Source: Salinisphaera sp. T31B1
Lineage (GTDB): Bacteria > Pseudomonadota > Gammaproteobacteria > Nevskiales > Salinisphaeraceae
Reading direction: 5' to 3'
Assembly (NCBI RefSeq): GCF_040361275.1
Contig: NZ_APNH01000001.1
Span: 620,001 to 684,000 of the forward strand
Length of the DNA: 64,000 nt
Within the stretch, counting starts at the first letter, position 1. The number at the start of each line of letters is the position of its first letter. Below, piece by piece: positions 45,994-55,468 of the stretch. A program made the translations under genes and the position numbers. Under the pieces are notes generated by a model that worked only from the letters and a program-made list of their open reading frames with translations, did not search any database and had not been told where the DNA came from.

Positions 45994-47298
45994 TCAATCG
46001 CCCCGGGCGTCGGCCGGCAAAAGCCGCGCGCGGGCGACTTCGGCAATGTTTCGACAACCGGCCAGGGCCATGGTGAGTTCGAAGTCGGCCGCCAGATTGT
46101 CGATGACCTCGCCCACGCCGGCTTCGCCGGCCAGGGCCAGCCCGTAGGCATAGGGGCGCCCGAGCCCGACTGCGCTTGCGCCCAGCGCGAGTGCCTTGAA
46201 CAGATCGGCGCCGCCGCGTACGCCGGAATCCAGAATGACCGGCAGATCGGGCGCCGCGGCCACGATCTCGGGCAGCGCGTTCAGGCTGGCGCGCGCGCCA
46301 TCGACCTGGCGGCCGCCGTGGTTGGACACGATCAACCCGTCCACGCCATGCGCTACGGCGAGCCGGGCATCATCGCCATCGAGCACGCCCTTGAGCACGA
46401 TCGGCAGGCGTGTACGTTCGCGCAGCCATGCCAGATCGTCCCAGCTGATATTGGGGCGCGAATAGGTGGCAATGAAATGCCGCACCGCTGCCAGTGCATC
46501 GCCGCTGGTCAACGCGCGCAGGCCCGATCCGGGGTAATGACGTGCCGCGGCCACGACGTTGCGCAGCGTGCGGGTGGTGATCGGCGGCCGGGGGCCGTCG
46601 TCCGCGGCCTCGCGCAGTGCCGAGCGAAAGACCGTATCGGAGGTGTATTGGGCAATACCCTGGCCGAGCAGAAACGGCAGATGAGCCAGGTCCAGATCGC
46701 GCGGGCGCCAGCCCAGCAGGGTGGTGTCGAGCGTGACCACCAGCGCACTGCAGCCGCAGCCCTCGGCGCGGGCCACCAGCGACTCGACCAGCGCATCGGA
46801 TTTCGACCAGTACAGCTGGAACCAGCGCGGCGCGCCGGGGCGCAAGCGCTCCATGGCATCGGCGCACTGTTCCATCGACCGACTGGCCTGGTTGGAGAAG
46901 ATCATCGGTACGCCGCGCTCGGCCGCCGCGCGAGCCACTCCGACATCGGCATCGTTATGCGCCATTTCCAGTACGCCGATCGGGCAGAGCAGGAAAGGCG
47001 ACGGCAGACGCTGGCCGAACAACTCGATGGATGTGTCGCGCGTGGCGACGTCCCGAAGCATGCGCGGCACGATGCGCCACCGCTCGAAGGCCGCCCGGTT
47101 GGCCGCCATCGTCGACTCGCGGCCCGCCCCACCGGCGATATAGGCAAAGGCCTCGGCCGACAGTCGATCGCCGGCGGCGCGCTCGAGCGCATCGTAGTCG
47201 ACCGGTACGCAGGGCCGACGCCCGGCCATGCCGTGGCGATAGATCGCCTGCTGGCGCGCAACGGTGCCCCCGGCGTTGTGTCCGCCTGGCTCGTTCAT
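45994..47298 (-). CDS. FMN-dependent alpha-hydroxy-acid oxidizing protein (lactate-type)
   Basis: The 434-residue protein is a TIM barrel. It has the FMN site YIAGGAGRESTMAANR near the start, an APRWFQLYWSKSD strand, VKGVLDG-like IVLKGVLDGDDA, the catalytic GVDGLIVSNHGGRQVDG histidine-arginine motif and the late DSGVRGGADLFKALALGA phosphate loop. It oxidises a 2-hydroxy acid such as lactate or mandelate, passing electrons to oxygen or quinone. The order of features is closest to lactate 2-monooxygenase-like enzymes. A GTG at 47319 is a possible upstream start. Confidence 0.9.
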   Translation of the reverse strand: MNEPGGHNAGGTVARQQAIYRHGMAGRRPCVPVDYDALERAAGDRLSAEAFAYIAGGAGRESTMAANRAAFERWRIVPRMLRDVATRDTSIELFGQRLPSPFLLCPIGVLEMAHNDADVGVARAAAERGVPMIFSNQASRSMEQCADAMERLRPGAPRWFQLYWSKSDALVESLVARAEGCGCSALVVTLDTTLLGWRPRDLDLAHLPFLLGQGIAQYTSDTVFRSALREAADDGPRPPITTRTLRNVVAAARHYPGSGLRALTSGDALAAVRHFIATYSRPNISWDDLAWLRERTRLPIVLKGVLDGDDARLAVAHGVDGLIVSNHGGRQVDGARASLNALPEIVAAAPDLPVILDSGVRGGADLFKALALGASAVGLGRPYAYGLALAGEAGVGEVIDNLAADFELTMALAGCRNIAEVARARLLPADARGD

Positions 47299-47392
47299 GC
47301 GTGCGCCGGTCTTACTCACGGTGCCGGCGCCAGCGGCGCGAACAACTCTGGCTCATTATCGGCTCCGCAATCGCAATACTCATCCCGTGAGA

Positions 47393-48250
47393 CTAGCAAT
47401 TCGAGGCCGGGGCGGGCGCGATTTCACTCGGTGGGGTGGCCTGGGCGAGCTCGACCGGGTCGTGGCTGCAGAATACCCGCACGGTGTCGTCGTCGAGCGC
47501 GAGCTCGCGCAGACGCGCCTGGTTGGTTCGGCGCTGACCGTTGTCCAGCGCCATGGCGGCCTCGAACAGACGCAGACCGAGCGGGCAACCGGCATGTCGC
47601 GCCATCTGGTCGCGATGAAAATAGGCATCACCCGCATGCAGCAGCCAGCCCGCGCCCTGACGGACGGCGATCGCCGCATGGCCGCGGGTATGGCCGGCCG
47701 TGGGTACCAGCAGGATGTCCGGGTCAAGTCCGGTCAGCGCCTGCACCGCTTCGAAGCCGTGCCAGCGCTCGCCTTCGGGGGCATACAGGGCCCACTCGGT
47801 CCGTGCCGGCCATTGGGCCGGGCGATAACGATCGCGTTCCTTGAGATGCCGACGCGCCTGCGCCGCGGCGTGCTCGGCGGCCAGCACGTGCACACGCGCA
47901 TTGGGGAAATCGCCGATGCCACCGGCATGATCGACATCGAGATGGGTCAGCACGATATGGCGAACGTCGGCGACCGAAAATCCCAGTGCCTCGATCTGGT
48001 ACTTTGCCGTCTCGCGTGGGTCCAGTGCCGGGCGCACGACATGCCAGAACATGCGTCCGAGACGCTGCGCGCCGGCCCGAACGTCGGTGGTGCCCAACCC
48101 GGTGTCGACAAGCGTCAGCCCATGGGTAGTCTCGATCAGCAGGCAGTGGCATACCAGGCCGGTGAACGCGCCGCCGCGATGTTCGAGTGAAAACCCGGCG
48201 ACCGGGTGCATGCTGGCGCAATTGAGATGATGTATCCGTGGGTCGGCCAT
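47393..48250 (-). CDS. MBL-fold metallo-hydrolase
   Basis: The 285-residue protein has a metallo-beta-lactamase core: LVDTGLG near residue 48, a THLDVDHAGG motif, a TAGHTRGH segment and the GDAYFH strand. The usual HxHxDH reads HxDxDH, which occurs in a distinct subgroup with altered first-site ligands. Substrate is unknown; lactonase- or arylsulfatase-like hydrolysis is common in this family. The gene is divergent from the KefC-type antiporter. Confidence 0.87.
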   Translation of the reverse strand: MADPRIHHLNCASMHPVAGFSLEHRGGAFTGLVCHCLLIETTHGLTLVDTGLGTTDVRAGAQRLGRMFWHVVRPALDPRETAKYQIEALGFSVADVRHIVLTHLDVDHAGGIGDFPNARVHVLAAEHAAAQARRHLKERDRYRPAQWPARTEWALYAPEGERWHGFEAVQALTGLDPDILLVPTAGHTRGHAAIAVRQGAGWLLHAGDAYFHRDQMARHAGCPLGLRLFEAAMALDNGQRRTNQARLRELALDDDTVRVFCSHDPVELAQATPPSEIAPAPASNC

Positions 48251-48328
48251 GAGGCTCCATCGGGTGAACAGCTCGGCTAGAATCTAGAATATCGGCTGCT
48301 ACGGCGGCGTGTTGACCAAGGGGCGTTC

Positions 48329-50137
48329 GTGGGCGCGTTACTCGAAGAGATTGCCATCTTTCTGGCGGCCGCAGTTATCGCGGTGCCGATCGCCCAGCGG
48401 CTCGGTCTGGGGTCGGTGCTTGGTTATCTGATCGCGGGCGTGGTCATCGGGCCGTGGGCGCTGGGCCTGATCGCCGAAGTCGAGCAGGTCATGCATATCG
48501 CCGAGTTCGGCGTGGTGCTGTTGCTGTTCATCATTGGCCTGGAGATGCAGCCGCGACGGCTGTGGGCGCTGCGCAAGACCATCATCGGTCTGGGCGGGCT
48601 GCAGGTCGCGGCCACCGCCGCCGCGCTGGCGCTCGCCGCGGCCAGCGTCATGCAGTTGCCCTTCGCCCCGGCGCTGGTCGCAGGGCTGGCCCTGGCGCTG
48701 TCGTCGACGGCCTTCGCGCTGCAACTGCTGTCCGAGCGCGGTGAGTTGACCGCCAAGCACGGGCGCGCAGCGTTCGCGATCCTGCTGTTCCAGGATCTGG
48801 CCGTGATCCCCATTCTCGCACTGCTGCCGCTGCTGACTTATGGCAGCGAATCGGTCAGCTTCATCGGCGCGGTGCTCGAGACCGCCAAGATCGCGGCCGT
48901 GCTCGGTGCCATGGTGGTGGGCGGTCATTATCTGCTGCGCCCGATCTTCCGTTTGGTCGCGGCCACCCGCATGCCCGAGATTTTCACGGCGATGACCCTG
49001 CTGATCGTGGTCGGCACCGCGGTGGTGATGGAAGCCACCGGTGTATCGGTCGCGCTTGGTGCGTTCGTGGCCGGTGTGCTGCTGGCCGACTCGGAATACC
49101 GGCACGAACTGGAAGCCAACGTCGAACCGTTCAAGGATCTGCTCATCGGTCTGTTCTTCATCTCGGTGGGCATGTCGATCAACCTCGGGCTGATCATTGC
49201 CCAGCCGCTCTACCTGCTTGCGCTCACGCTCGGTCTGATCGGGCTCAAGGCAGCGATCCTGTTCGTGCTCGCGCGGCGCAACGGTCTGAGCTGGGCCGCG
49301 TCGCGCAGCTTGGCGGCCTATCTGCCGCAGGGCGGCGAATTCGCGTTCGTGATTCTGTCCACGGCGGTCGCGGGCGGCCTGTTCGTCCAGCCCGAAGCCG
49401 ATCTGCTGGTCGCAACGGTCACGTTGTCGATGGTCGGCACGCCGCTTTTGGTGGGGCTGGTCTCGCTCTACAACCGGCTGCGTACGAAAAAGACCGAGCC
49501 CGCCTTCGATCGTATCGAGACCTCCGAACACCCGGTGATCATTGCCGGCTTCGGCCGCGTCGGCCAGATTGTGGCCCGCGTGCTGAGGGCCAAGCATATC
49601 GGTTTCACTGCGCTGGAGATCAATCCCGACCAGGTCGATTTCGTGCGCAAGTACGGCAATAAGGTCTACTACGGTGACGCCTCGCGGCTGGACCTGCTGC
49701 GTGCAGCACGGGCCGAGGAGGCCCAGCTGTTCGTGCTCGCCATCGACGACGAGGCAGCATCCATTCGAACCGCGCAGACCGTGCGTTCGCATTTCCCAGA
49801 GCTCAAGATCGTGGCCCGGGCGCGCAACCGGCATCATGCCTACGAGCTGATGGATCTGGGTATCACCGTGCTACAGCGCGAGACGTTTCTGTCCAGCCTG
49901 GAGCTGGCCGGCGATGCAATGAAGGCGCTGGGGCTCAAGTCCGACGAGATCGACCGAGCCAAGCGCCTGTTTCGCAGCCATGACGAAAAGCGCCTGTTCG
50001 AGCATCACGACGCCGCCGATGACGAAACGCGCTATGCCAAACTGGTGATGCAGGCCGCCGCCGAGCTGGAGGAACAGTTCGAACGCGATGCGCGCGAACA
50101 TGCCGGTGAAGACGAGCCGCAGGCCAGGCGGGCCTGA
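48329..50137 (+). CDS. CPA2 monovalent cation:proton antiporter (KefB/KefC type) with RCK domain
   Basis: The 602-residue protein has about twelve helices, with GLGSVLGYLIAGVVIGPW and the family's LFQDLAVIPILALLPL segment carrying the Q-D pair. A cytoplasmic TrkA-N/RCK domain follows (VIIAGFGRVGQIVARVL near residue 400, then a DASRLDLLRAA stretch). It exchanges K+ or Na+ for H+ and is gated by nucleotides or thiols in Kef systems. A YabF/KefG-type partner gene is absent from the window. Translation starts at a GTG at 48329. The last 60 residues are charged and end QARRA. Confidence 0.93.
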   Translation: MGALLEEIAIFLAAAVIAVPIAQRLGLGSVLGYLIAGVVIGPWALGLIAEVEQVMHIAEFGVVLLLFIIGLEMQPRRLWALRKTIIGLGGLQVAATAAALALAAASVMQLPFAPALVAGLALALSSTAFALQLLSERGELTAKHGRAAFAILLFQDLAVIPILALLPLLTYGSESVSFIGAVLETAKIAAVLGAMVVGGHYLLRPIFRLVAATRMPEIFTAMTLLIVVGTAVVMEATGVSVALGAFVAGVLLADSEYRHELEANVEPFKDLLIGLFFISVGMSINLGLIIAQPLYLLALTLGLIGLKAAILFVLARRNGLSWAASRSLAAYLPQGGEFAFVILSTAVAGGLFVQPEADLLVATVTLSMVGTPLLVGLVSLYNRLRTKKTEPAFDRIETSEHPVIIAGFGRVGQIVARVLRAKHIGFTALEINPDQVDFVRKYGNKVYYGDASRLDLLRAARAEEAQLFVLAIDDEAASIRTAQTVRSHFPELKIVARARNRHHAYELMDLGITVLQRETFLSSLELAGDAMKALGLKSDEIDRAKRLFRSHDEKRLFEHHDAADDETRYAKLVMQAAAELEEQFERDAREHAGEDEPQARRA

Positions 50138-50404
50138 CGGGTGGTCTGGCCCGGCCACGTCGTCCGGCGCGGGGCGCGGGCGTCGGGGCCTGTTTTACCA
50201 GGCAGGCGTATCGGGCCATCGCCGGGTGCCCATAAGTTACCGCCGGAGCGCGGTCGATCGACGATCGAGATACGGCCTGGGCCGTGTGCTCTGCCCCGGC
50301 GGCACGGTACGGAGCGGTCCTGAGGTAATCGGATCGGGCCGGCTCATGGGCCAAGTCGCGATGCAGCTCGGCAAGCACCGCCGTGGCCTGCCTGCGATCA
50401 CACG

Positions 50405-51292
50405 CTAGCCGGCCAGCAGACCGCGTTCGCGTCGCCGCTCGTTAAGATACTCGGTCAGTGCAAAGCCCGACAGCAGCCAGAAGCCGCCGACCAGCAACCC
50501 GGCAGCGATATCGCTGGCGAAATGCACCGACAGGATCGCCCGGCTGGCCGCGATCAGCGCGATCAGTGCGCAGCCCCAGTAACCTACCTCGAAGCGTCGC
50601 CATACCCCGGGCAGATCGCGGGCTATGGCATAGATGATGAAACCGTAGACCGCGATCGCGCCAGTGGCATGGCCGCTGGGGAACGACGGCGTCGACGCAC
50701 TGGCAAAGGTCAGAAAATCCGGCCGGTCGCGGTCGATCGCGTACTTGCCGATATAAGTGAGCGTCTGCGAGCCGATGACGGTCAGCAGCAGGCCGGGAAT
50801 ATACTGGCTGCGGCGGTCGGCCCAGAGAAAACCGGTGGCCACGATGGTGATGGCGATCAGCGTCTCCAGATTGGCCAGCGCGGTAATCGCACCGACCAGA
50901 TGCAGGAACGTCGGATCACGCAGTACGTTGAGCGCCACATTGACCTGCTGATCGAACTGGGTGAGTTCCTCGCCTTCGAACAGATCCTCCAGCAGGCCGC
51001 CGCCGAGAAACACGAGATAGACCGCCAGCGCGGTCATCAACGTGAGCGGCAGGCCGGAAAACCGGTCCACGGCCAGGCGTCGCGCGACGAATGCGCTCGT
51101 ACGGGGCAGACGTTGCTGAATGGCGTGGAGCAACCGGCGCCGGCGGGCCAGGCCGGTGATGCCGCGGCCCAGCCGCGGCCCGGAGAAGGCGATTGCCCGC
51201 CACAGCCACCAGGCCAAGATATGGCCGGCCACGAGCAGCCCGATCAGGCCGGCCAGCAACTGCCAGAACGGCAATGGCGTCATGTAATACAC
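50405..51292 (-). CDS. PAP2 family phosphatase
   Basis: The 295-residue membrane protein has the three PAP2 motifs: KYAIDRDRP, PSFPSGHATG and SRAILSVHFASDIAAGLLVG in the last third. The first third holds extra transmembrane helices, as in larger PgpB/BcrC-like enzymes. It dephosphorylates lipid phosphates such as undecaprenyl pyrophosphate or phosphatidic acid at the periplasmic side. It is divergent from the DUF1206 gene with a 51-base gap. Confidence 0.92.
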   Translation of the reverse strand: MYYMTPLPFWQLLAGLIGLLVAGHILAWWLWRAIAFSGPRLGRGITGLARRRRLLHAIQQRLPRTSAFVARRLAVDRFSGLPLTLMTALAVYLVFLGGGLLEDLFEGEELTQFDQQVNVALNVLRDPTFLHLVGAITALANLETLIAITIVATGFLWADRRSQYIPGLLLTVIGSQTLTYIGKYAIDRDRPDFLTFASASTPSFPSGHATGAIAVYGFIIYAIARDLPGVWRRFEVGYWGCALIALIAASRAILSVHFASDIAAGLLVGGFWLLSGFALTEYLNERRRERGLLAG

Positions 51293-51343
51293 GAAAAAGG
51301 ATACGCTGTACTCAGTATAGCCTCGTTAACCCGGGTTTTTAGA

Positions 51344-52135
51344 ATGGATGCCACACGAATGGCCGTGCGCTGGATCGCGCGGGCGGGCTACGGCGCGCGC
51401 GGCCTGGTGTATCTCGCCGTGGGTGTGCTGGCGCTGCATGCCGCGCTGGAATTCGAGGAGGCGCGCGATGTGCGCGGCGCCATGCGCGAGATCAATCAGC
51501 ACGCCGGTGGCACGATGGTGCTTGTGGGGCTGGCAGTCGGCCTGGCGGCCTACGGCATCTGGCGCCTGGTGCAGACGCTGCTCGATGTCGACGATCATGG
51601 CTGGAACCCGCGGGCGCTGGCGGTGCGCGGGGGGCTGCTGGTCAGCGCCGTGCTGCATGCCTCGCTGGCCTGGGGGTGTCTGCAGATTGCGCTGCAGTGG
51701 TCGACCAGCGGCAGCAAGCCGGTCCAGCACGCGGTCGCACGCACGCTGGAGTGGCCCTACGGTCGTCCGCTGGTCGTGGTCGGCGGTGTGGTCGTGGTCG
51801 GCGCGGGTATCGCGCATCTGAGCAAGGCCGCCCGAGGCGGGTTCCGGAAATGGTTCGATGCGTCGCCCACGGCCATGCGCTGGATCGATCCGGTCAGCCG
51901 CTTCGGGTTGAGCGCCCGCGGCCTGCTGTTTCTGGGCATGGGCGCCTTTGTCGTGTATTCGGCGATCACGCTCGATGCCTCCGACGCGCGCGGTATCGAA
52001 GGCGTGATGCTCTGGATCCAGGAGCGGGTCTACGGGCGTGTCCTGCTGGGCGTGCTTTCGCTCGGGGTGATTGCCTTTGGCGCCTACAGCATCATCGAAG
52101 CGTTCGTGCGCCGTGTGGGCCTGGGCGGCTATTGA
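51344..52135 (+). CDS. DUF1206 membrane protein
   Basis: The 263-residue protein has about six helices arranged as three internal repeats, with glycine-rich pairs such as RWIARAGYGARGLVYLAVGV and FGLSARGLLFLGMGAFVV. This matches DUF1206. Members carry no known activity. The ATG at 51344 is the first in frame after an AT-rich divergent region. The gene is convergent with queA, nine bases away. Confidence 0.87.
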   Translation: MDATRMAVRWIARAGYGARGLVYLAVGVLALHAALEFEEARDVRGAMREINQHAGGTMVLVGLAVGLAAYGIWRLVQTLLDVDDHGWNPRALAVRGGLLVSAVLHASLAWGCLQIALQWSTSGSKPVQHAVARTLEWPYGRPLVVVGGVVVVGAGIAHLSKAARGGFRKWFDASPTAMRWIDPVSRFGLSARGLLFLGMGAFVVYSAITLDASDARGIEGVMLWIQERVYGRVLLGVLSLGVIAFGAYSIIEAFVRRVGLGGY

Positions 52136-52144
52136 ACCGGCCGC

Positions 52145-53173
52145 TCAGGCGATGAGCATTGCATCGCCATAGCTCAGAAATCGATATTCGGCGCGTTTGG
52201 CGTGTTCGTAGGCAGCCAGAATCGTGTCCCGGCCGGCAAACGCGCTGACCAGCATCAACAGACTCGACTGCGGCTCGTGGAAGTTGGTCAGCATCGCATT
52301 GACCACGTGAAAACGATCGCCTGGGGTGAGAAACAGCGCGGTTTCGCCCTCGTACGGCCGGAGTTCGCCCTCTGCGCCCGGTTGCCGAGCCGCACTTTCG
52401 AGCGTGCGTACCACGGTCGTGCCGACGGCTACGATCCGGCCGCCGGCGGCCCGCGTGGTCGCGATGCGTTTGCACAGCGATTCGGTGACCCGGATCCGTT
52501 CGGCGTGCAGGCGCTGGTCGCGCACGTCGCCTTCGCGCAGGCGCTGATAAGTGCCCGAGCCGACATGCAGCGTCACGTAATCCGTGCCCACGCCGCGTTC
52601 GTCGAGCGCGTCGAGCAGGGCACGGTCGAAATGCAGTCCGGCCGTGGGTGCGGCCACGGCACCGTCATGGCGGGCCCAGACGGTCTGGTAGCGGCTGCGG
52701 TCGCCCGTCGTATCGGCGCGGCGAATATAAGGCGGCAGCGGGATATGACCTTCGGCGTCGAGCAGCCCGGCGATGCTGTCGCCGTCGATCAGGCTGAGCG
52801 TATAGAGCTCGCCTTCGCGCGCATCGACGCCCAGCCTGTGACCGCCGATGGTGATCGTCACACCGGCCCGTGGTGGCTTGTTGGCGCGAATCTTGGCTGA
52901 AATACGGCCGCTGTCGAGCACCCGTTCGAGCATCACCTCAACGCGCCCGCCACTGTCCTTATATCCGAACAGACGGGCGGCCAGTACACGCGTGTCGTTG
53001 AAGACCAGCAGATCGCCCGGGGCCAGCAGCGCCGGCAGATCGACGATCTGCCGATCGGCTCGCGCGGAGCCGTCGCGTGCGACGTGCAGCAGACGCGAAT
53101 CGCTCCGACGGGCCAGCGGCTGCTGGGCGATACGAGCCTCGGGCAGATCGTAGTCGAAGTCGCGCTTGTCCAT
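52145..53173 (-). CDS. queA: S-adenosylmethionine:tRNA ribosyltransferase-isomerase QueA
   Basis: The 342-residue protein has the QueA core: DYDLPEARIAQQPL at the start, LVFNDTRVLAARL near residue 65, the WARHDGAVAAPTAGLHFD substrate loop and the FHEPQSSLLMLVSAFAG region. It converts preQ1 at tRNA wobble position 34 to epoxyqueuosine. Partners tgt, queG and yajC are not in the window. ATG at 53173 is the conserved start; 22 upstream in-frame codons look like leader sequence. The intergenic region 53174-53280 is shared with the divergent thioredoxin-fold gene. Confidence 0.97.
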   Translation of the reverse strand: MDKRDFDYDLPEARIAQQPLARRSDSRLLHVARDGSARADRQIVDLPALLAPGDLLVFNDTRVLAARLFGYKDSGGRVEVMLERVLDSGRISAKIRANKPPRAGVTITIGGHRLGVDAREGELYTLSLIDGDSIAGLLDAEGHIPLPPYIRRADTTGDRSRYQTVWARHDGAVAAPTAGLHFDRALLDALDERGVGTDYVTLHVGSGTYQRLREGDVRDQRLHAERIRVTESLCKRIATTRAAGGRIVAVGTTVVRTLESAARQPGAEGELRPYEGETALFLTPGDRFHVVNAMLTNFHEPQSSLLMLVSAFAGRDTILAAYEHAKRAEYRFLSYGDAMLIA

Positions 53174-53402
53174 GGGCGGCCATTCGCCGAAAGATCGGAT
53201 CAGGGCGCGGATTCTGGCCAGTCGCGGCGATGGCGGCAAGTCGCTGCGGCATTCAGGTACCGTTCGTCAAAAGCCGTAGAATGAATACGGGTGAGCGGGA
53301 ATGGCTCCTGTCGGCTGTCGACGTGCTCCGTTCCACGCTTGCCACCCCGCCCGGGGCGGGCGCGCCGCACGCGACGCCCGGGCGTCCACCCATGCCGAGG
53401 CG

Positions 53403-54044
53403 ATGCTGCAACTCTACGAATACGAAGGCTGCCCGTTCTGCCGCTTGGTGCGTGAGACACTCACCGAGCTAGATATCGCCGTGCTGATCCTTCCGTGCCC
53501 GCGCGGTGGCTCACGATTCCGACCGCTGGCCAGAGCGGTCGGCGGCCGCGAGCAGTTTCCGCTGCTGGTCGACGACGATACCGATACCGTGCTCTACGAA
53601 TCCGGCGAGATCATCGCTTATCTGCGTTCGCGGTATGGCCAGCGTCGGCCGCAAGGCGTTGTCTCGCCGGGGTGGCCGCCGCGGCTGGCCTCAACGGCGT
53701 TATGCCACGCCGAGACTCCGCGGCGGGCCATGCCAGCGCAGCCGCTGGAGCTTTACGGCGTCGACACGAGCCCGGGTTCGCGCGGCGTGCGCGAGACCTT
53801 GTGCACGCTGGAGCTGGCCTATGTAAGGCACAACGCGGGCGAGGCACGCCATGCCGACGAAAAGCCGTCGGGAATGCGACAACGCAGGTGTGCGCATGCG
53901 CCGGCCGAGCAGCGCAATTGTACGGCCACGGTCGCACAGACCGGGGCTGAGCAGCGGGCCTGTCTGATCGACCCCAACACGGGCATATGCCTGTACGAAT
54001 CAGCGGATATCGACGGTTATCTGCATCGCACCTACGGGCCCTGA
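53403..54044 (+). CDS. Tandem glutaredoxin/GST-N domain protein, probably frameshifted at N-terminus
   Basis: The 213-residue frame starting at 53403 holds two thioredoxin-fold units. The first has the redox pair LQLYEYEGCPFCRLVRETL near residue 8 and a GREQFPLLVDDDTDTVLYES segment. The second has LELYGVDTSPGSRGVRETL and LIDPNTGICLYESADI with no CxxC, as is normal for the family. An upstream ATG at 53281 begins a helical stretch (REWLLSAVDVLRSTLATP) in another frame, joined to the main frame near the C/G-rich run at 53346-53365. A one-base slip there would give one continuous protein. Either a real frameshift or a sequence error explains it. Function is expected to be disulfide exchange. Confidence 0.75.
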   Translation: MLQLYEYEGCPFCRLVRETLTELDIAVLILPCPRGGSRFRPLARAVGGREQFPLLVDDDTDTVLYESGEIIAYLRSRYGQRRPQGVVSPGWPPRLASTALCHAETPRRAMPAQPLELYGVDTSPGSRGVRETLCTLELAYVRHNAGEARHADEKPSGMRQRRCAHAPAEQRNCTATVAQTGAEQRACLIDPNTGICLYESADIDGYLHRTYGP

Positions 54045-54057
54045 CACAGGAGTTTTC

Positions 54058-54474
54058 ATGGACAAGCGTTTTCAATGGGTGATGGGCTGCGCGCTGGTGC
54101 TGGTCCTGGCGGGCTGTGCCAGCCAGAAGCCGGTGCTCTATCCCAACGCCACCCTCAACCAGCGGGGCCAGGCGGCCGGTGATCAGGCCATCCAGGGCTG
54201 CATGCATCGCGCCCAGGCGGCAGGTCTGGATTATTCCAAGGGCGGTACCGTGCGGCGCACGGCCGAAAGCGGCGCGGTCGGCGGTGCCGGTGGCGCCGTG
54301 GCCGGGGCGATCTACGGCAGCGTTGGCCGCGGAGCGGCCGCAGGCGCAGCCGGCGGGGCGACTGCAGGGCTGATCCGCAGCCTGTTCGCGCGCAACGATC
54401 CTGCGCCGGTCTACCGGTCGTATGTCAATCGCTGTTTGGCCGAGCAGGGTTACGAGCCGATCGGCTGGAACTGA
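54058..54474 (+). CDS. Glycine-zipper lipoprotein
   Basis: The 138-residue protein has a lipobox LVLAGC after MDKRFQWVMGCA, indicating an outer-membrane or inner-membrane lipoprotein. Two glycine-zipper stretches follow (GAVGGAGGAVAGAIYGSV and RGAAAGAAGGATAGL), which favour membrane association. The family of such small lipoproteins is widespread and unassigned. CAGGAG precedes the ATG. It may be in the same transcript as the upstream tandem thioredoxin gene, 13 bases away. Confidence 0.87.
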   Translation: MDKRFQWVMGCALVLVLAGCASQKPVLYPNATLNQRGQAAGDQAIQGCMHRAQAAGLDYSKGGTVRRTAESGAVGGAGGAVAGAIYGSVGRGAAAGAAGGATAGLIRSLFARNDPAPVYRSYVNRCLAEQGYEPIGWN

Positions 54475-54573
54475 AAGCGCCGGCGGCATCCGCGCTCGGA
54501 TGATCGAGATAGCGCCGGTCGGTGACTAGCGCTATCTTGAGCGTGGTCGCGTGGACCGCAACAGGGGTTTGTC

Positions 54574-55002
54574 ATGAGCTTTCTAGGCGAATTCAAGGCA
54601 TTTGCCGTGCGCGGCAATGTCATCGATCTGGCCGTGGGTCTGGTCATCGGCTCGGCGTTCGGCAAGATCGTATCGTCGCTGGTCGCCGATATCATTTCGC
54701 CGCCGCTGGGCATCCTGATCGGCGGGGTCGATTTCTCCAACCTGAGCCTGACGTTGCGCCAGGCGGCCGGCGATACGCCTGCGGTGACGTTGAATTACGG
54801 CCTGTTCATTCAGACGATCATCAGCTTCATCATCGTCGCTTTCGCGATCTTCGTGGTGGTACGCGCCATCAATTCGCTCAAGCGCAAGGAAGCCGAAGCA
54901 CCGAGCGCGCCGCCGGCGCCCTCCAAGGAAGAACTGCTGCTGACCGAAATACGCGACGCGCTGCGCCAGCAGAATGCGGCGGGCCGGACAGATCAGCCGT
55001 GA
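54574..55002 (+). CDS. mscL: Large-conductance mechanosensitive channel MscL
   Basis: The 142-residue protein is a clear Msc[28 protein letters not shown] in helix one, a short periplasmic loop with [23 protein letters not shown] helix two, and a charged C-terminal helix ([16 protein letters not shown]). It forms the pentameric pressure-release channel opened by hypo-osmotic shock, fitting an organism from saline water. The N-terminal amphipathic helix [10 protein letters not shown] is present. Confidence 0.97.
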   Translation: MSFLGEFKAFAVRGNVIDLAVGLVIGSAFGKIVSSLVADIISPPLGILIGGVDFSNLSLTLRQAAGDTPAVTLNYGLFIQTIISFIIVAFAIFVVVRAINSLKRKEAEAPSAPPAPSKEELLLTEIRDALRQQNAAGRTDQP

Positions 55003-55021
55003 TCGGTACGTACGGCGGGCG

Positions 55022-55468
55022 CTAGCGCAACCGCCGGGCCCATACGCGCAGCGCGAGGGCATAGCCGATTGCCATCTGACGAGCAATGGCGATCTCCACC
55101 GGGGTTGTCGCAACTCGGGTGGTGGCCCGCAGACGCGATGTCCAGTGCACCCGACAGCGTGCGCCCTGTTGGCCGAGCGGCTCGATGAGCAGACGCGCAC
55201 CGATATGCTCGATCGGCAGCGGCGATTCGATGATGCGATAGGCCATCGATACGCCGGGACGATATTCGGTGATTCGCTCGACGAACGTCGCACCGGGCAG
55301 GCGCAGCACGCGTTCGGCGCCGACGCCGTTGCGCTCCGGGTGGCCTTCGACGCGCAGCTCTGCCGAACGTATGCCGGGCAGCCTGGCGTAGCCGGCGTGA
55401 TCGGCAATCACATCGAAGGCGGTGGCGGCGTCGGTTTCGAAGATCCGGTCGACGTGAAGACTCTGCAT
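55022..55468 (-). CDS. SRPBCC (START/ligand-binding) family protein
   Basis: The 148-residue protein shows the START-like pattern DRIFETDAATAFDVIADHAGYARL at the start, then GAERVLRLPGATFVERITEY and RLLIEPLGQQGARCRVHWTS strands. The family binds hydrophobic ligands or acts as cyclase; specificity is unknown. Start chosen at ATG 55468; an ATG ten codons upstream (55498) is possible. It is convergent with mscL. Confidence 0.82.
   Translation of the reverse strand: MQSLHVDRIFETDAATAFDVIADHAGYARLPGIRSAELRVEGHPERNGVGAERVLRLPGATFVERITEYRPGVSMAYRIIESPLPIEHIGARLLIEPLGQQGARCRVHWTSRLRATTRVATTPVEIAIARQMAIGYALALRVWARRLR

Noticed and set aside
50138-50404. Possible gene in the gap between the KefC-type and PAP2 genes
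   Set aside because: The open frames here have no coding features and overlap real genes on the wrong strand.
51328-51337. AACCCGGGTT palindrome before the DUF1206 gene as terminator
   Set aside because: There is no loop, so no hairpin can form in RNA; the following T-run is short and lies before a gene start.
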